DNA of 8,495 bases, from NCBI GenBank assembly GCA_023413555.1, contig JAEZPG010000047.1:1-8495 (forward strand), given 5' to 3'. The first letter of the stretch is position 1. Every line of letters begins with the position of its first letter. Source of the DNA: Bacillota bacterium (lineage in GTDB: Bacteria > Bacillota > Clostridia > Lachnospirales > Lachnospiraceae). Positions 6,292-8,495 of the stretch are shown here, piece by piece. Made by a program: the position numbers and the translations under genes. The notes beneath the pieces are model-generated. The model did not search any database and was not told where the DNA came from. It worked only from the letters and a program-made list of their open reading frames with translations.

Positions 6292-6468
6292 TTAAGGCTC
6301 ATCAATATCAGGAATATCACCATCTCCATAATCTGTGTTCCAGTCGAAATCATAGTTTATACCATCTTTTGCTTCCTGGTAATTGGAATTACTGTTGTTG
6401 CTACTAGAACCTTTTCTAGTATTTTGTTGCTTTCTATCATTAGAATTAGCTTTCTGCTTATTTTCCAT
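6292..6468 (-). CDS. Hypothetical 58-residue polar protein with acidic C-terminus
   Basis: I do not recognise this protein. It falls in two halves. Residues 1-30 are basic and rich in Asn, Ser, Gln and Lys (NDRKQQNTRKGSSSNNSNSN). Residues 35-58 are strongly acidic with aromatic residues (DFDWNTDYGDGDIPDIDEP). It has no membrane segment and is probably largely disordered. I chose the ATG at 6468 because GGAGTGA lies at proper spacing just upstream. The open frame extends up to a TTG at 6531, including an in-frame ATG at 6522, but those starts have no good ribosome binding site and would add a short hydrophobic piece. It lies 73 bases downstream of the DUF1836 gene, in the same direction and before a shared terminator, so the two are probably co-transcribed. 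The opposite charge of its tail and the lysine-rich DUF1836 tail is suggestive only. Confidence 0.6.
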   Translation of the reverse strand: MENKQKANSNDRKQQNTRKGSSSNNSNSNYQEAKDGINYDFDWNTDYGDGDIPDIDEP

Positions 6469-6541
6469 ACCGTCACTCCATAGGATAAATAATAGTTTGT
6501 TACTAATCATAGATTGCCCCATATTACTCAATTCATACTAT

Positions 6542-7297
6542 CTATTTGGCAGTTTCTTTATTAGACGCTTCTTTATTAGACACTACTTTCTTTGCTGATT
6601 CCTTAGCTACAGCCTCTTTCCTTAAAGCCTCTTTTCTAGCAGCCTCTTTCTTTAAAGCTTCCTTTTTAGCGGCCTCTTCCTTCTTAGTAGCCTTATCCTT
6701 CTCATTGACCTTAATTTCCTGGTCTATTATACGCTCAATAATCATCTTCTTTACATAGACATCAAAGCTCAGAGAACAAATGCAGGAAAATGTCATTAAG
6801 AACTTGCGATCTTCCTCATCCTTCACCTGTTCAAAGGCACCTAGTGACTTCATATATCGTCTAATAACATCCTTTGTTAGAGAATCCATTTGTTCATTTA
6901 GTGAAGAGAACACTCCTGTGTAGATATCTTCGAGATTAACAGAATTATCATTATGATAAAACCTCTCAGTAAGAGGTCCAAATATGCTCTGAATATCGCT
7001 TATAGAAAGAAAACTCTTCATATAGTAGATGAAGATTAACAATAACATATGTTCCTTCGAATACTTCTTCTTATCTGGCGGTGGAAGAAGATTATTCTTT
7101 GTATAGTTATTAATCATAGTCTTTGTAAGCATCTTATCATCCTCATAACGCTTACATGCCTTCAGATGCTCATCCATAAAGGTGGTAACCTGATCCATAT
7201 ATAAGTCGATATTTGGTATATCGTCTGGTTTAATATAATCTATACTATTCAGTTCACTGATAATACGCTTAATATATACTTCATTATCTTTGCTCAC
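6542..7297 (-). CDS. DUF1836-domain protein with Lys/Glu/Ala repeat tail
   Basis: Residues about 25-160 match what I know of DUF1836, a Firmicutes domain of unknown function suspected to bind DNA through a MerR-like winged helix. Typical parts are IDLYMDQVTTFMDEHL, DKMLTKTMINNYTKNNLLPPP, KKYSKEHMLLLIFIYYMKSFLSISDIQ and a helical C-terminal part (LMTFSCICSLSFDVYVKKMIIERII). The last roughly 50 residues are a charged low-complexity tail built on a five-residue pattern (KKEAL, KKEAA, RKEAL, RKEAV), predicted to be a long helix. I chose the GTG at 7297, giving 251 residues. GAGGTGAT at 7308-7301 matches the 16S rRNA tail and sits at the right distance for it. The in-frame ATG at 7303 and GTG at 7306 overlap that site. 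It is first in a two-gene unit with the 58-residue protein and divergent from pcrA. The domain call is from memory; the function is unknown. Confidence 0.82.
   Translation of the reverse strand: MSKDNEVYIKRIISELNSIDYIKPDDIPNIDLYMDQVTTFMDEHLKACKRYEDDKMLTKTMINNYTKNNLLPPPDKKKYSKEHMLLLIFIYYMKSFLSISDIQSIFGPLTERFYHNDNSVNLEDIYTGVFSSLNEQMDSLTKDVIRRYMKSLGAFEQVKDEEDRKFLMTFSCICSLSFDVYVKKMIIERIIDQEIKVNEKDKATKKEEAAKKEALKKEAARKEALRKEAVAKESAKKVVSNKEASNKETAK
6545..6685 (-). repeat. Degenerate 15-base coding repeat encoding the KKEAx tail
   Basis: The 3' end of the DUF1836 gene encodes successive five-residue units (AAKKEA, LKKEA, ARKEA, LRKEA, VAKES, then looser copies SNKEA and SNKET). On the plus strand this shows as recurring GCCTC/GCTTC-TTT blocks roughly every 15 bases. 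The units are not identical at the DNA level, so this is an old or selected repeat, not a fresh tandem array. Confidence 0.6.
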
Positions 7298-7318
7298 AAT
7301 CATCACCTCATGAATTAC

Positions 7319-7347
7319 ATTATATAGTATTCATTACTACATGTAAA
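7319..7347 (-). promoter_or_regulatory. Sigma-A-type promoter of the DUF1836 unit
   Basis: On the minus strand TTTACA (7347-7342, 5 of 6 to consensus) is followed after exactly 17 bases by a perfect TATAAT (7324-7319). Transcription would start near 7312, only about 15 bases before the GTG start. The ribosome binding site is therefore almost at the 5' end of the transcript. Confidence 0.75.
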
Positions 7348-7354
7348 TAGTGAA

Positions 7355-7370
7355 TTGTCTTTTCAGACAA
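7355..7370. promoter_or_regulatory. Perfect 6-4-6 inverted repeat between the DUF1836 and pcrA promoters
   Basis: TTGTCT (7355-7360) and AGACAA (7365-7370) form a perfect dyad around TTTC. It sits 7 bases upstream of the DUF1836 -35 box and 21 bases upstream of the pcrA -35 box. No T-run follows, so it is more plausible as an operator for a dimeric regulator than as a terminator; no regulator can be named. Confidence 0.35.
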
Positions 7371-7391
7371 ACATTTTCTACCTAATATCAG

Positions 7392-7420
7392 TTGTAACGA
7401 ATCTGTTATAATGCTATAAT
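7392..7420 (+). promoter_or_regulatory. Sigma-A-type promoter of pcrA
   Basis: TTGTAA (7392-7397) is followed after exactly 17 bases by a perfect TATAAT (7415-7420), giving a start point near 7427 and a leader of about 30 bases. A second TATAAT at 7407-7412 has no matching -35 box. GAAATAATGTTC at 7424-7435, on the expected start point, differs at one base from the GAAC-N4-GTTC core of Gram-positive LexA boxes. Confidence 0.72.
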
Positions 7421-7456
7421 TGTGAAATAATGTTCTGAATAGAAAAGGTGAAAAAC

Positions 7457-8495
7457 ATGAGTATATATGATTCTTTAAATCCTGAACAACTAATGGCCGT
7501 AAAGCATAATAAAGGTCCTCTTCTTCTTCTGGCAGGCGCTGGATCAGGAAAAACCAGAGTGCTGACACACCGTATTGCTTATTTAATCGAGCATTCAAAT
7601 GTAAATCCATTTAATATTTTGGCCATTACATTTACCAACAAAGCAGCCAGAGAAATGAGGGATCGCGTGGACAAGCTGGTGGGTTATGGTTCCGAGTATA
7701 TCTGGGTCAGCACCTTCCACTCTTCCTGTGTACGAATCCTAAGGAGACACATTGACCGCCTTGGATTTGATAAAAGCTTTACCATCTATGATACCGATGA
7801 TCAGAAAAGTCTTATGAAAGATGTGATCAAATATCTAGATCTTGATCCTAAGAATTATAAGGAACGAGCTGTACTTTCAGTTATTAGTTCCGCAAAGGAT
7901 GAGCTAATTGGTCCTGATGAATTTGAACGTAGTGCAGGCAGAGACTATAAACAGCATAAAATTGCTGAACTGTATCAAGAGTATCAGAAACGATTAAAAG
8001 CCAACAATGCTTTAGACTTTGATGACTTAATTGTCTTGACCTGCGAGCTGTTTAGAACCTGTCCAGATGTCCTATACCAATACCAACAACGGTTTAAATA
8101 CATTATGGTGGATGAATACCAGGATACCAATACCGCACAGTTTGAATTAATCAGATTGCTTGCTTCCACCACTAATGAGGATGGAGAAATCGAGCATAAC
8201 ATCTGCGTAGTAGGTGATGATGACCAGAGTATTTACAAATTTCGTGGGGCTAACATAATGAATATCCTTAATTTCGAAGGTCACTTCCCTAATACTAAGG
8301 TCATTAAGTTAGAGCAGAACTACCGCTCTACAAAAAACATATTAAATGCTGCGAATGAAGTGATTAAGAATAATTTTGGTCGTAAAGATAAGACACTTTG
8401 GACATCCAACGAAGACGGTTGCCCTGTCCTCTTTACTTCATATAACAATGAGTATGAGGAAGCCGACCAAGTGGTCTGTGATATTTACAATAAAA
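7457..8495 (+). CDS. pcrA: ATP-dependent DNA helicase PcrA (UvrD/Rep family), cut by the right window edge
   Basis: PcrA is the essential Gram-positive superfamily 1A helicase that unwinds DNA 3' to 5' in repair and rolling-circle replication. It is cytosolic, ATP-dependent and usually about 720-750 residues, so the 346 codons here are a bit under half. Motifs appear in order: Q motif LNPEQLMAV (7-15), Walker A AGAGSGKT (26-33), motif Ia AITFTNKAAREM, motif Ib VSTFHSSCVRILRRH, ALDFDDL, Walker B VDEYQDTN (218-225), motif III VVGDDDQSIYKFRGA (252 onward) and motif IV LEQNYRST with Arg290. No catalytic residue is missing. The ATG at 7457 has AAAGGTGA 5 bases upstream. It has its own promoter and is divergent from the DUF1836 gene. 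UvrD and Rep are the same superfamily, but the Gram-positive setting and motif wording fit PcrA. The gene continues beyond 8495, so its C-terminal part cannot be judged. Confidence 0.96.
   Translation, partial: MSIYDSLNPEQLMAVKHNKGPLLLLAGAGSGKTRVLTHRIAYLIEHSNVNPFNILAITFTNKAAREMRDRVDKLVGYGSEYIWVSTFHSSCVRILRRHIDRLGFDKSFTIYDTDDQKSLMKDVIKYLDLDPKNYKERAVLSVISSAKDELIGPDEFERSAGRDYKQHKIAELYQEYQKRLKANNALDFDDLIVLTCELFRTCPDVLYQYQQRFKYIMVDEYQDTNTAQFELIRLLASTTNEDGEIEHNICVVGDDDQSIYKFRGANIMNILNFEGHFPNTKVIKLEQNYRSTKNILNAANEVIKNNFGRKDKTLWTSNEDGCPVLFTSYNNEYEEADQVVCDIYNK

Noticed and set aside
6546..6758. Plus-strand Ala/Ser/Phe-rich open frame opposite the DUF1836 tail
   Set aside because: The apparent repeat protein (ASFLAAS and similar) is only the complement of the KKEA-coding repeat.
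7320..7610. Minus-strand open frame of 96 codons over the pcrA promoter and start
   Set aside because: It overlaps the Walker A coding region of pcrA and two good promoters, and it has no credible start.
7984..8202. Minus-strand open frame of 72 codons
   Set aside because: It is antisense to PcrA residues containing the DFDDL and Walker B motifs.
1..8495. CRISPR array, tRNA, rRNA, insertion sequence ends, toxin-antitoxin or phage genes
   Set aside because: Looked for on both strands: no regularly spaced repeats, no cloverleaf sequences, no transposase or integrase motifs and no recognisable toxin pair.

Overview
The window looks like chromosomal DNA from a low-GC Gram-positive anaerobe, most likely a clostridium of the Lachnospiraceae type. 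This is inferred from AT-rich intergenic DNA, strong AGGAGG-type ribosome binding sites, textbook sigma-A promoters (TATAAT boxes with 17-base spacers) and the family mix: a YerC-type TrpR homologue, a DUF1836 protein, PcrA, a YczE-type membrane protein and a small ACT-domain protein. No rRNA, tRNA, CRISPR array, prophage gene or transposase gene is visible.

Layout. (1) Positions 1-1649, minus strand: an aldo/keto reductase running off the left edge (959 to 1), preceded by a truncated ACT-domain gene (1376-1116) and an unrecognised 81-residue cysteine-containing protein (1649-1404). (2) Positions 1844-4778, minus strand: an EamA/DMT-type permease, a YczE-type membrane protein and a TrmA/RumA-family 23S rRNA m5U methyltransferase, probably one transcript, with only 21 bases between the last two genes. 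(3) Positions 4932-6078, plus strand: a YcdX-like PHP-domain metallophosphatase and then a YerC/TrpR-family DNA-binding protein, closed by a clear intrinsic terminator. (4) Positions 6203-7297, minus strand: a DUF1836 protein with a lysine/glutamate/alanine repeat tail and a 58-residue acidic protein, closed by a strong minus-strand terminator that faces the YerC terminator. (5) 7457 to the right edge, plus strand: the first 346 codons of the DNA helicase PcrA.

The genes do not form one pathway. They are mainly housekeeping functions (rRNA modification, DNA unwinding, phosphoester hydrolysis) with transport and regulatory genes. YerC near PcrA recalls the yerC-pcrA neighbourhood of Bacillus subtilis. 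I found no convincing new defence, mobile or biosynthetic system. The best second-look items are a divergent promoter in which one palindromic TTGCAA can act as the -35 box for both directions (4818-4869), the broken ACT gene just upstream of the reductase, the DUF1836/acidic-protein pair divergent from pcrA, and an inverted repeat over the reductase promoter. Several gene starts are set here from ribosome binding sites and differ from the longest open frames.
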